Origin: Candidatus Accumulibacter conexus
GTDB taxonomy: Bacteria > Pseudomonadota > Gammaproteobacteria > Burkholderiales > Rhodocyclaceae
Direction: 5' to 3'
Length of the DNA stretch: 64,000 nt
Assembly: GCA_017592775.1 (NCBI GenBank)
Contig: JAGFNJ010000017.1
Coordinates: forward strand, 21,747-85,746
A program made the translations under genes and the position numbers. Position 1 is the first letter of the stretch, and the number at the start of each line of letters is the position of its first letter. The notes under the pieces are model-generated. The model did not search any database and was not told where the DNA came from. It saw nothing but the letters and a program-made list of their open reading frames with translations. Below are positions 19,410 through 27,181 of this stretch, piece after piece.

Positions 19410-19760
19410 ATGAATGTAGCGACGGAAATGCCCATGCCTTTCGTTTTTACCGACAGCGCGGCCGGCAAGGTCAAGGAACTGATCGAAGAAGAGGGCAACC
19501 CGGACCTCAAGTTGCGCGTCTTCGTCACCGGCGGCGGCTGCTCGGGCTTCCAGTATGGCTTCACCTTTGACGAGGTGGCGAACGACGATGACACGGCCCT
19601 GCAGAAGAACGGCGTCACGCTGCTGGTCGACCCGATGAGTTATCAGTACCTGGTCGGTGCCGAAATCGATTACACGGAGGGACTGGAGGGCTCGCAGTTC
19701 GTGATCAAGAACCCGAACGCTTCATCCACCTGCGGCTGCGGCTCTTCGTTCTCAGTCTAG
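19410..19760 (+). CDS. erpA: iron-sulfur cluster insertion protein ErpA
   Basis: The 116-residue A-type carrier starts at the ATG at 19410 (CGGAGAAA upstream). It has the three cluster-binding cysteines in [13 protein letters not shown] and in the tail [12 protein letters not shown]. The core [19 protein letters not shown] and the [14 protein letters not shown] segment are typical of ErpA, not SufA/IscA. It delivers [4Fe-4S] clusters to apo-enzymes. In this genome the nearby respiratory Fe-S fusions would be plausible clients, although that is only inference. Confidence 0.95.
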   Translation: MNVATEMPMPFVFTDSAAGKVKELIEEEGNPDLKLRVFVTGGGCSGFQYGFTFDEVANDDDTALQKNGVTLLVDPMSYQYLVGAEIDYTEGLEGSQFVIKNPNASSTCGCGSSFSV

Positions 19761-19899
19761 GGTAGCCGGCGGCGAGGGCTGCGGACAGCCACCTCGCCGC
19801 ACCCGCGATACTTGGGCGCCGCCGCCTTGGCGACGCGCTGACCGATACCACGGCGTCGCGGTACGTCTGATCGCCGCTGCGGCGCAGTCGCGTTCTTCG

Positions 19900-20835
19900 T
19901 CACCCCCGGTGCAACAGGCTTGCCAGCGTCGCCAGCAGTGCCGCCGCACAGACGCCATGGGCGACCGCCAGCCACAGGCTGAAGCCCGCGAGGACCGTCA
20001 GGATGCCGAGCGCCACCGTCACGGCGAGCAGCAACAGCAGCAGCGCTGCCGCCCGCCGCCGATGCTCGGAACCGGACAGCGCCTGCACTCCCGCCGTGCC
20101 CAGAAGCAGCAACGTCGCGACGGCCGCGTAGCGGTGCAGCAGGTGCAGGTTGACACCCGCCGGGTCGCCTGGCTGGGGCGCCGCCTGCAGCACGGCAAGC
20201 GTCTGCAGCGCCGGCCAGCCTGCCGCCACGGGCCACCAGTTGCCGTCACAGTCGGGGAAGGTGGGGCACGCTGACGCCATGTACCCGGCGCCGATCAGCG
20301 CGCCGAGGATGACCGTCAGCGTCAGGCACGCCGCTCCCAGACGCAGCAGCACGGTTGGCGCACCGGGCCGCTGCAGCATCATCACCGGCGGCTCGCTGGC
20401 GAGCGCCACCCGCCAGGAGAAGCTGACCAGCCCGAGGCCGCCGAGGATGTTCAGCAGATTCACCAGCGTCAGCCGCGGATCGGAACTCCAGATGCCGAGC
20501 GCCGACAGCGCCAGCATCAGCAGCAGCAGCAGCGTTGCCGGCAACGCCGGCGGGCGCAGCGCCGGTCGCCGCCAGCACTGCCAGACGAGAAAGCAGGCGA
20601 GCAGCAGCGACAGTGAAGCAGCGGCTCGGTGCAGCAGGCGCGCCATCCCGTAGTCAGGTGCCGCCGGCGGCAGCGCCAGCAGCCGCGCGTAGCACGCAGG
20701 CCAGTCGGTGCAACCGAGGCCGGCGCCGTCGAGCCGCAGATAGGCGCTGACGAGAACGACCAGCAGGGACAACGCAGTCAGCAGACGCGCCAGCGCCCGG
20801 ACTCGCCGCAGACGAAGGCCCTGACCGAGGTTCAC
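19900..20835 (-). CDS. heme A synthase, cysteine-pair (CtaA) type
   Basis: A GTG at 20835 overlapping the upstream gene's stop (GTGA) gives 311 residues with about eight membrane helices. Two extracytoplasmic cysteine pairs are visible, GLGCTDWPAC and SACPTFPDC, as in Bacillus-type CtaA. Candidate heme histidines lie in MARLLHRAAAS, LHLLHRYAAV and LAVAHGVC. It belongs to the COX15/CtaA family, which converts heme O to heme A. The neighbouring upstream paralogue lacks the cysteines, so the operon encodes two distinct types. A longer reading to 21069 overlaps that paralogue and is rejected. Confidence 0.85.
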   Translation of the reverse strand: MNLGQGLRLRRVRALARLLTALSLLVVLVSAYLRLDGAGLGCTDWPACYARLLALPPAAPDYGMARLLHRAAASLSLLLACFLVWQCWRRPALRPPALPATLLLLLMLALSALGIWSSDPRLTLVNLLNILGGLGLVSFSWRVALASEPPVMMLQRPGAPTVLLRLGAACLTLTVILGALIGAGYMASACPTFPDCDGNWWPVAAGWPALQTLAVLQAAPQPGDPAGVNLHLLHRYAAVATLLLLGTAGVQALSGSEHRRRAAALLLLLLAVTVALGILTVLAGFSLWLAVAHGVCAAALLATLASLLHRG

Positions 20836-21884
20836 CGGGCGCGGCCGGACGCGTACTGTGGCAGGCGCAGTTCGTGGTTCAGCCAGAGCAGCAGCCCGAG
20901 AACGACCATCGCCCCCCCCTGATGTGCCGCCCCCAGTGCTACCGGCACAGCCAACAGCAGCGTCGCGATGCCGAGGCCGATCTGGGCGAACGCCACCACC
21001 AGCAGCAGTGCCGCCGCCAGCCGCGCCCTGTTCGACACCGCCGCCCGGCGGGTCTTCCACCATAGCCACGGCACGAGCAACGCCAACAGCCAGGCGCCCA
21101 GGCGATGGTCGAACTGCACCAGCGCCATGTTGTTGAAGAAGTTGAGGTACCAGGGATCGATGATGAAGCTCTCCGGCGGCAACACATGCCCGTTCATCAG
21201 CGGGAAGGTGTTGTAAGTCTTGCCGGCGCGAATGCCAGCGACGAAACCGCCACTGACGACCATGTAACCGACCAGGACCGTCAGCCAGAAGCCGCCGCGC
21301 TGCAGGCTTCGTACGGCCGCATCGTGCGTCGTCCCGCGGCGCGGGGAAAGGAGATCCAGCGCCACCCAGAACATGGCGATGAAGATCAGGAAGGCCAGCG
21401 ACAGATGCGCGGTCAGCCGATAGTGGCTGACGCGCGGATCATCGACCAAGCCGCTCTTCACCATGTACCAGCCCATCGCCCCCTGCAGTCCGCCGAGAAC
21501 GAAGATGCCGATCAGCTTCGGCACCAGCGCCGGCTCGAGCTTGCCGCGCAGCCAGAAGTAAAGCAGGGGCAGCAGGAAGACGACACCGATCAAGCGGCCA
21601 AGGACGCGGTGCACGTACTCCCAGAAGAAGATGCCCTTGAACTCGTCGAGCGTCATCTTGTGGTTTACCAACCGGTATTCCGGCGTCTGCCTGTACTTCT
21701 CGAAAGTCGCTTCCCACTCCGCCTGATCGAGGGGCGGAATGACACCGACGATCGGCTGCCACTCGACGATCGACAGGCCGGAATGGGTCAGGCGGGTGAC
21801 GCCACCGACGACCAGGATGGCAAAGACCATGGCGCTGCAGAGCAGCAGCCAGAGCGCAACGTGTCGACGGGCGACTGTATCCAT
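20832..21884 (-). CDS. ctaA: heme A synthase, Cox15 type
   Basis: The ATG at 21884 gives 350 residues with eight membrane helices. Family signatures are present: GGVTRLTHSGLSIVEWQPI, WEYVHRVLGRLIG, GWYMVKSGL, HYRLTAHLSLAF, and VQFDHRLGAWLLA. These include the four conserved histidines for the heme sites. It lacks the cysteine pairs of its downstream paralogue. It oxidises the C8 methyl of heme O using the product of ctaB, encoded nearby on the other strand. It is divergent from the oxidase operon across a region holding an FNR-type box. Confidence 0.93.
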   Translation of the reverse strand: MDTVARRHVALWLLLCSAMVFAILVVGGVTRLTHSGLSIVEWQPIVGVIPPLDQAEWEATFEKYRQTPEYRLVNHKMTLDEFKGIFFWEYVHRVLGRLIGVVFLLPLLYFWLRGKLEPALVPKLIGIFVLGGLQGAMGWYMVKSGLVDDPRVSHYRLTAHLSLAFLIFIAMFWVALDLLSPRRGTTHDAAVRSLQRGGFWLTVLVGYMVVSGGFVAGIRAGKTYNTFPLMNGHVLPPESFIIDPWYLNFFNNMALVQFDHRLGAWLLALLVPWLWWKTRRAAVSNRARLAAALLLVVAFAQIGLGIATLLLAVPVALGAAHQGGAMVVLGLLLWLNHELRLPQYASGRAR

Positions 21885-22044
21885 GACAGGGCAACCGACT
21901 TCCGGAACGGGAAAGAAGGCGCGAATTATATGCCCATCGAGAGGCCCGGTGTGCAGCCGCCCGGCTGCGACCATCGGCCGCAACCGCAGCAGCGAAATGC
22001 CGATGGTTGCTGGCTTCGACGGGGATTGCAGGCCGCCGCGGTTC

Positions 22045-22087
22045 TTGACATGCATCAAATCAATTGACTGCCGCCTACGGGTATTCT
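22045..22087 (+). promoter_or_regulatory. FNR/Anr-type class II promoter of the oxidase operon
   Basis: TTGACATGCATCAA (22045–22058) matches the FNR consensus TTGATnnnnATCAA in nine of ten positions. A -10-like TATTCT lies at 22082–22087. The inferred start near 22094 puts the box centre at about -42, the position used by FNR as a direct activator. The operon would then be induced when oxygen falls. No -35 hexamer is evident, as expected for class II. Confidence 0.65.
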
Positions 22088-22179
22088 TCCGCCAATTGTG
22101 CCCGGCAGGGCCAAGATTTTCGACGTTATCTGCAATCTGGCCGCGCCGCGAGCGCATCTCAGCGATGGAGGGTACAACT

Positions 22180-22329
22180 ATGGCCGACAACAACGATGGC
22201 GACATTCCGTTCATGCAGAGGCTGCTGGACAACCATTTCCTGCTTCTGTTCCTCGGCGTGGCGTCACCCGGGCTGCTCTACATCCTCTGGGGGATCATCG
22301 ACATCATGAACACGCCACTCGCCAGGTAG
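22180..22329 (+). CDS. small single-helix cytochrome oxidase-associated protein
   Basis: A 49-residue protein begins MADNNDGDIPFMQRLLDNHF and has one membrane helix (FLLLFLGVASPGLLYILWGI, residues 20–39). GGAGGG 8 nt upstream of the ATG supports translation. It is the first gene of the operon, 30 bp before subunit II, the place occupied by subunit IIa-like polypeptides in ba3-type oxidases. Assignment as an oxidase subunit is from position and topology, not similarity. Confidence 0.75.
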   Translation: MADNNDGDIPFMQRLLDNHFLLLFLGVASPGLLYILWGIIDIMNTPLAR

Positions 22330-22359
22330 GTCGTTCAGCCACATCAGGGAGATTCCAAT

Positions 22360-22899
22360 ATGAGTGCAATTCTGCCGCCATCCGAGCGGCTCTGGTGGAA
22401 GCAGCCCATCGACAAGGTCGAATGGGCGTGGATCGCGATCGCCTTTGTCTGGGGCATGATCATGTTCGCGATGATGATTTACTGGCACATCTACGGCAAG
22501 CAGAACCTGTCGAACGAGGCCTACAAGACCACCCCCGAGCTGTTCGCCGCCAAGGCCGAGAAGTTCATCGCCGAGAACACGATCCGCACCGAGACCGAGC
22601 GCAACATTCCGGTGGTCAAGGTTCCGGCCGGTGGCGACGGCTACCTGATTGCCCGCCTGTGGGACTGGTACCCGATTCTCGAACTGGAGAAGGGCCAGAC
22701 CTACAAGATCCATCTGTCGTCCCTCGACTACAACCACGGCTTCTCGCTGCAACCGGTCAACATCAACATCCAGGTGATCCCGGGCTACGAGCACGTCGTC
22801 AAGATGACCCCGACGAAGGAAGGCACCTACGCCATCGTCTGCAACGAATACTGCGGCATCGGCCACCACTCGATGCTCGGCCGTATCTACGTGAAATAA
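22360..22899 (+). CDS. cytochrome c oxidase subunit II (CuA)
   Basis: The 179-residue protein has one N-terminal membrane helix (about 24–44) and a periplasmic cupredoxin domain. The binuclear CuA ligands are visible in VCNEYCGIGHHSMLG (two Cys, Glu, His, Met), and the distal histidine is in LDYNHGFSLQ. It accepts electrons from a c-type cytochrome and passes them to subunit I. The short single-helix form and gene order match B-type (ba3-like) oxidases. It is preceded by a small subunit and followed after 14 nt by subunit I. Confidence 0.93.
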   Translation: MSAILPPSERLWWKQPIDKVEWAWIAIAFVWGMIMFAMMIYWHIYGKQNLSNEAYKTTPELFAAKAEKFIAENTIRTETERNIPVVKVPAGGDGYLIARLWDWYPILELEKGQTYKIHLSSLDYNHGFSLQPVNINIQVIPGYEHVVKMTPTKEGTYAIVCNEYCGIGHHSMLGRIYVK

Positions 22900-22913
22900 G
22901 GGGGAACAACTAG

Positions 22914-24608
22914 ATGGCAACGACTTACCGTACCTGTCCCGTCTCCGGGCTGCAGTTCGAGGACCAGGCCGAGAAGCTGATGCGCTGGAACGCCGTCGCC
23001 GGCGTCCTCTGGCTGCTGGTCGGCGGCATCACGGCACTGCTCGTGATCCTCACCCGCTGGCCAGCGATCAAGCTGCTGCCGGCCGACCAGTTCTACCTGA
23101 TCCTGACCGCCCACGGCATCGACATGCTGATCCTGTGGATCCTGTTCTTCGAGATGGCCGTGCTCTACTTCGCCTCATCGACACTGCTCAGGTGCCGGCT
23201 GGCGACGCCGAAGATCGCCTGGCTCGGTTTCTGGCTGATGGTCGTCGGTGGCATCATGACCAACGTCGCGATCTTCCAGGGCGAATCGAGCGTCATGTTC
23301 ACCTCCTACGTCCCGATGCAGGCGGCATGGCACTTCTACCTCGGCATCATCCTGGTCGCCGTCGGCGCCCTCCTCGGCACGGCCGTGTTCTTCGGCACGC
23401 TGGTCGTCGCCAAGCGCGACAAGACCTACCAGGGCTCACTGCCTCTGGTCACCTTCGGCGCGCTGACCGCGGCGATCATCGCCACCTTCACCATCCTGGC
23501 GGGTGCCGGCATTCTCGTCCCAACCTTCTTCTGGTCGATCGGCCTGATCAAGGAAATCGACGCCCAGCTGTACCGCATGGTGTGGTGGGGCCTTGGGCAC
23601 TCGTCGCAGCAGATCAACGTGGCGGCACACGTCTCCGTCTGGTACCTGACGGCCGCCGTGATCTTCGGCGCCAAGCCGCTGTCCGAGAAAGTGTCGCGCT
23701 TTGCCTTCCTGCTCTACATCCTCTTCCTGCAGCTCGCCAGTGCCCACCACCTGCTCTCCGACCCCGGCATGAGCGCCGAGTGGAAGGTGCTCAACACCTC
23801 CTACTTCATGTACTTCGCGGTGATGGCGTCGATGATCCACGGTTTCACGGTTCCCGGCGCGATCGAAGCGGCACAGCGGCGCAAGGGCTACACCAACGGT
23901 CTGTTCGAATGGTTGCGCAAGGCGCCATGGGGCAACCCGGTGTTCTCGGGCATGTTCATCTCGCTCGTCAGCTTCGGCTTCCTCGGCGGCATCTCCGGCG
24001 TCGTCCTCGGTACCGAGCAGATCAACATGCTGATGCACAACACCTTCTACGTTCCGGGCCACTTCCATACCACGGTCGTCACCGGCACGACACTGGCCTT
24101 CATGGCGATCACCTACCTGTTGGTACCGGTCCTTTTCCGGCGCGAGATGATCCTGCCGAAACTCTGCCAGATCCAGCCCTACCTGTTCGGCATCAGCATG
24201 TCGGTCCTCGGCCTGGTGATGATGGGCGCCGGTACCCTCGGCGTCTCGCGCCGCCACTGGGACATGGCCTTCTCCGGCGCACCGTTCCAGTATGAGTGGC
24301 CGGGTGCTGCCTACCTGATGATGGGGCTGACCGGGATCTTCGGTGTCATCGCCGTGATCGGTGGCGGCCTGTGGATTCTCCTCGTGGTCGGTTCGCTGCT
24401 CTTCGGCAAGAAGCTCGACGGTGGCAAGGTCTCCGACAAGCCGACGCCGATCCCGGCAGCGACCCAGGCGGCTTCGGCCGTGGCACACGGCAGCGATCAC
24501 GTCGGCGTCCCGGGCACCGTCGTCCTCGCGCTGCTGCTCTTCGTCTCCTTCGTGTTGTACTATTTCGTCAACTGGAAGTACCTGTCGGAAGTCTGGCTGT
24601 TGAGCTGA
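22914..24608 (+). CDS. B-family heme-copper oxidase subunit I
   Basis: The 564-residue polytopic protein carries the heme-copper ligands. These are the helix II histidine in TAHGIDMLILW, the CuB histidine in WWGLGHSSQQIN, the HH pair in LQLASAHHLLSDPG, and the HFH heme ligands in HNTFYVPGHFHTTVV. The HNTxYVPGHFH form and the GHSSQQ sequence place it in the B family, not with aa3-type or cbb3-type enzymes. Together with the small subunit, subunit II, ctaB and SCO it forms a proton-pumping terminal oxidase, probably with high oxygen affinity. An FNR-type box upstream agrees with microaerobic use. Confidence 0.93.
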   Translation: MATTYRTCPVSGLQFEDQAEKLMRWNAVAGVLWLLVGGITALLVILTRWPAIKLLPADQFYLILTAHGIDMLILWILFFEMAVLYFASSTLLRCRLATPKIAWLGFWLMVVGGIMTNVAIFQGESSVMFTSYVPMQAAWHFYLGIILVAVGALLGTAVFFGTLVVAKRDKTYQGSLPLVTFGALTAAIIATFTILAGAGILVPTFFWSIGLIKEIDAQLYRMVWWGLGHSSQQINVAAHVSVWYLTAAVIFGAKPLSEKVSRFAFLLYILFLQLASAHHLLSDPGMSAEWKVLNTSYFMYFAVMASMIHGFTVPGAIEAAQRRKGYTNGLFEWLRKAPWGNPVFSGMFISLVSFGFLGGISGVVLGTEQINMLMHNTFYVPGHFHTTVVTGTTLAFMAITYLLVPVLFRREMILPKLCQIQPYLFGISMSVLGLVMMGAGTLGVSRRHWDMAFSGAPFQYEWPGAAYLMMGLTGIFGVIAVIGGGLWILLVVGSLLFGKKLDGGKVSDKPTPIPAATQAASAVAHGSDHVGVPGTVVLALLLFVSFVLYYFVNWKYLSEVWLLS

Positions 24609-24621
24609 TCCGGCAACCATC

Positions 24622-24679
24622 CCCGCGCCACCGGCGCGGGGACCTGCCTCAATCGGGCTTGGCCAACAGGCCCGATTCA
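24622..24679 (+). other. two consecutive hairpins between oxidase subunit I and ctaB
   Basis: CCCCGCGCC-ACC-GGCGCGGGG (24622–24642) is a 9-bp perfect stem. AATCGGGC and GCCCGATT form a second stem around 24652–24678. Neither is followed by a T-run. They may protect the oxidase mRNA end or partly terminate transcription before ctaB. Confidence 0.5.
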
Positions 24680-24738
24680 AGCAGGGGCTCCATCCCACCA
24701 CCCGTTCATTCACCTGATCGCCACGCTTATCGACGCCC

Positions 24739-25635
24739 ATGCAATCGACACTCCCATCGAACAGCACTCCCGGTCTTTCCATCCGTGCCATTCTGGGCGT
24801 CTTCAAGCTGCGCATCGGCGTCGTCATCACCTTCACCGCCCTTGCCGGACTGGCGGTCAGCACCGGTCCCTCGCTGACCCCGCTGCAGTTGCTGGTCCTG
24901 GCCCTGTCGGTGCTGGTCTCGTCGGCCAGCGCGGGCGCCTTCAACCAGTATTACGAACACGACACCGATCACCTGATGGCGCGCACCAGCAAGCGCCCAT
25001 TCGTCACCGGTCAGCTCCGCCACGGTCCCGTCTGGCTGCTGCTGATCGCCGCGCTGATGGCCCTGTCGGTCGGTGCCGCGTGGATCGCGCTCAATGCCTG
25101 GTCGGCGCTGTTCGTCTTCCTCGGCGCCTTCTTCTACGCCATCGTCTATACCGTCTGGCTCAAGCGCCGCACCTGGCTGAACATCGTCTTCGGCGGACTT
25201 GCCGGCAGTTGGGCAGTGCTCGCCGGTGCGACCGCTGCCGATCCGCAACTCGGCGCCGTGCCGCTGGCACTGGCACTGGTCCTCTTCCTGTGGACACCGC
25301 CACACTTCTGGAGCCTCGCCATCGCCTTCCGTGACGACTACGCCGCCGCCGGAGTGCCGATGCTGCCGGTGGTCGTCGGCGATCAGCGGGCCGCGAACAC
25401 GATCTTCGCCAGCACGCTGGCACTGGTTGCCGCCAGCCTGCTGCCGCTGGCCTTCGGCCTCGGCCCGATCTACTTCGCCGGTGCGGCGATCGGTGGCTTC
25501 CTGTTCATCCAGAAAGCGTGGCTGCTGACGCGGCAGCCGAACCGCAAGACGGCGATGGTCTGCTTCCACGCGTCGCTGATGCAATTGACCTTGGTCCTTT
25601 GCGCCGCCATCGTCGACACGCAGTTGCGGTTCTGA
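24739..25635 (+). CDS. ctaB: protoheme IX farnesyltransferase (heme O synthase)
   Basis: The 298-residue UbiA-family protein has nine hydrophobic segments. The aspartate-rich motif FNQYYEHDTDHLMARTSKRP binds Mg-farnesyl diphosphate, and a second conserved loop reads LWTPPHFWSLAI with AFRDDYAAAGVPMLP. It attaches a farnesyl group to protoheme to give heme O. The two heme A synthases encoded divergently use that heme O to make heme A for the adjacent oxidase. It is followed closely by the SCO gene. Confidence 0.96.
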   Translation: MQSTLPSNSTPGLSIRAILGVFKLRIGVVITFTALAGLAVSTGPSLTPLQLLVLALSVLVSSASAGAFNQYYEHDTDHLMARTSKRPFVTGQLRHGPVWLLLIAALMALSVGAAWIALNAWSALFVFLGAFFYAIVYTVWLKRRTWLNIVFGGLAGSWAVLAGATAADPQLGAVPLALALVLFLWTPPHFWSLAIAFRDDYAAAGVPMLPVVVGDQRAANTIFASTLALVAASLLPLAFGLGPIYFAGAAIGGFLFIQKAWLLTRQPNRKTAMVCFHASLMQLTLVLCAAIVDTQLRF

Positions 25636-25655
25636 CTCGTGACGGGCGACATGCG

Positions 25656-26594
25656 GTGATTCGACCAAGCTTCCGGGTCCGGCGAACCGCTCTGCCGACA
25701 GTCCGACTGCCGTTGCTCCGGGCAGCACTGCTCGGTTTCATCGCCGCCCTGCTTCTGCTGGCCGCGAACCCGCTGCGCGCCGATGAAACGGCCGGCGACA
25801 AGCCCAAACTCACCGCCCGGCCGCAAGGCGCCAACAGCGGCCTGGCGCTGACCACGCTCGACGAGAAGGCTGCCTTCACGCTGTCGCAGGCGGCGATCGG
25901 CAAGACGGTCGGCGATTTCGTCCTCCTTGACCGCCAGGGAAGACCGGTCGAGCTGTCGCGCTATCGCGGCAAGCCGCTCGTCGTCACCTTCATCTACACC
26001 GCCTGCTTCCAGGTCTGCCCGACGATCACGCGCAACCTGCAGAAAGCTGTCGACACGACGGTCAGCGTCATGGGCGCCGATCGCTTCAACGTCATCAGCA
26101 TCGGTTTCAACCAGCCCTTCGACTCGCCGGCCGCACTGGCGGACTTCTCCCGGCAGTACGGCATCCGCCTGCCGAACTGGGAATTCCTCAGCCCTGCCCC
26201 GGCGATCGTCGGCGACCTGACGGCCAATTTCGGTTTCAGCTACGTCGCCACGCCGGCAGGCTTCGACCATATCAACCAGGTGACGCTGGTAGACGCCGAC
26301 GGGCGGATCGTCCGCCAGGTCTACGGCGAGAAGTTCACCGCCGAAGACCTCGCCGAACCGCTCAAGCTGCTGATCACCGGCTCGGCGATCCCGCCCGAGG
26401 TCGGCACGCTGCAGGAGATCATGGAACGTGTGCGCATCCTCTGCTCGATCTACGATCCGATCACCGGCCGCTACCGGACCAACTATTCACTCTACTTCCA
26501 GTTTGCCGGCTTCATCACCTTCGTCGGCTTCATGATCTATCTGTCAATCAATTTCTGGAAGAACCGGCGCCGCAGCGAAGGCAGGGCGCAGTAG
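25656..26594 (+). CDS. SCO1/SenC-type copper chaperone with extra C-terminal helix
   Basis: A GTG at 25656 gives 312 residues; longer readings run into ctaB. It has an N-terminal signal anchor (LPLLRAALLGFIAALLLLAA), the SCO thioredoxin fold with the copper-binding CFQVCP motif and the histidine in AGFDHINQVTL, and a final membrane helix (FAGFITFVGFMIYLSINFW). SCO proteins metallate the CuA centre of subunit II. The C-terminal helix is an addition to the usual SCO layout. It lies 20 bp after ctaB and 4 bp before nikR. Confidence 0.88.
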   Translation: MIRPSFRVRRTALPTVRLPLLRAALLGFIAALLLLAANPLRADETAGDKPKLTARPQGANSGLALTTLDEKAAFTLSQAAIGKTVGDFVLLDRQGRPVELSRYRGKPLVVTFIYTACFQVCPTITRNLQKAVDTTVSVMGADRFNVISIGFNQPFDSPAALADFSRQYGIRLPNWEFLSPAPAIVGDLTANFGFSYVATPAGFDHINQVTLVDADGRIVRQVYGEKFTAEDLAEPLKLLITGSAIPPEVGTLQEIMERVRILCSIYDPITGRYRTNYSLYFQFAGFITFVGFMIYLSINFWKNRRRSEGRAQ

Positions 26595-26598
26595 CGCG

Positions 26599-27081
26599 AT
26601 GCAGCGCTTCACCATCTCGCTCGAGGCACCGCTGGCCGAGGCCTTCGACGAACTGATCCGCAGCAAGGGCTACCGCTCACGCTCGGAGGCGATCCGCGAC
26701 CTGCTACGGCAGCAACTCGGTGCGCATCAGCTGCAGCGTGACGAAGCGCCCCATTGCATCGCCGCCCTCTCCTACATCTACAACCACCACCAGCGCGAAC
26801 TGGCGGAGCGCCTGACGGCACTGCAGCATCAGCACCACGACCTGACGCTGTCGGCCATGCACGCCCACCTCGACCACGACAACTGCATCGAAACGGTGTT
26901 CCTGCGCGGGCCGACGATGGCCGTTCGCGAGTTTGCCGACGCGCTGCTGGCCGAGCGCGGTGTTCGCCACGGCCAGCTCAACCTGGTACCGGCAGACATC
27001 GGGCACGAGCCGCATCAGCACCAGTCCGCGTCCGGCGCGGGCGGCATCCTGACACACGTCCATAGCACCCCGAAGACCTGA
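26599..27081 (+). CDS. nikR: NikR-like ribbon-helix-helix metalloregulator
   Basis: The 160-residue protein begins MQRFTISLEAPLAEAFDELI and has the RHH DNA-binding domain (1–45) joined to an ACT-like metal-binding domain. Nickel-site residues are recognisable in MHAHLDHDNCIETVFLRG (His, His, Cys). The C-terminal 25 residues are histidine-rich (GHEPHQHQ…HVHS), unlike the short E. coli protein, and may bind extra metal. The ATG lies 4 nt after the SCO stop, so it is probably co-transcribed with oxidase assembly genes, an odd place for a nickel regulator. Its targets are unknown. Confidence 0.85.
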   Translation: MQRFTISLEAPLAEAFDELIRSKGYRSRSEAIRDLLRQQLGAHQLQRDEAPHCIAALSYIYNHHQRELAERLTALQHQHHDLTLSAMHAHLDHDNCIETVFLRGPTMAVREFADALLAERGVRHGQLNLVPADIGHEPHQHQSASGAGGILTHVHSTPKT

Positions 27082-27097
27082 CAGCCCGATCGTCGAT

Positions 27098-27139
27098 TTG
27101 ACCCGCGTCAATTCGCCGCGCAAGGGCGACCAATATAAT
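27098..27139 (+). promoter_or_regulatory. FNR/Anr-type class II promoter of the cytochrome b fusion operon
   Basis: TTGAC-CCGC-GTCAA (27098–27111) is a perfect inverted repeat of FNR-box form. A perfect TATAAT lies at 27134–27139. The inferred start at about 27146 places the box centre at -41.5. The promoter also decides the start of the next gene: the long reading from 27098 would begin inside the regulator site and upstream of the transcript, so the GTG at 27182 is preferred. Confidence 0.75.
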
Positions 27140-27181
27140 CAATGGCTAATAATTACCGGCGGCACACCTCCTGATCCTTCC

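Noticed and set aside
27098-27181. N-terminal extension of the first cytochrome b fusion
   Set aside because: It would begin at a TTG inside the FNR-type box and upstream of the inferred transcription start.
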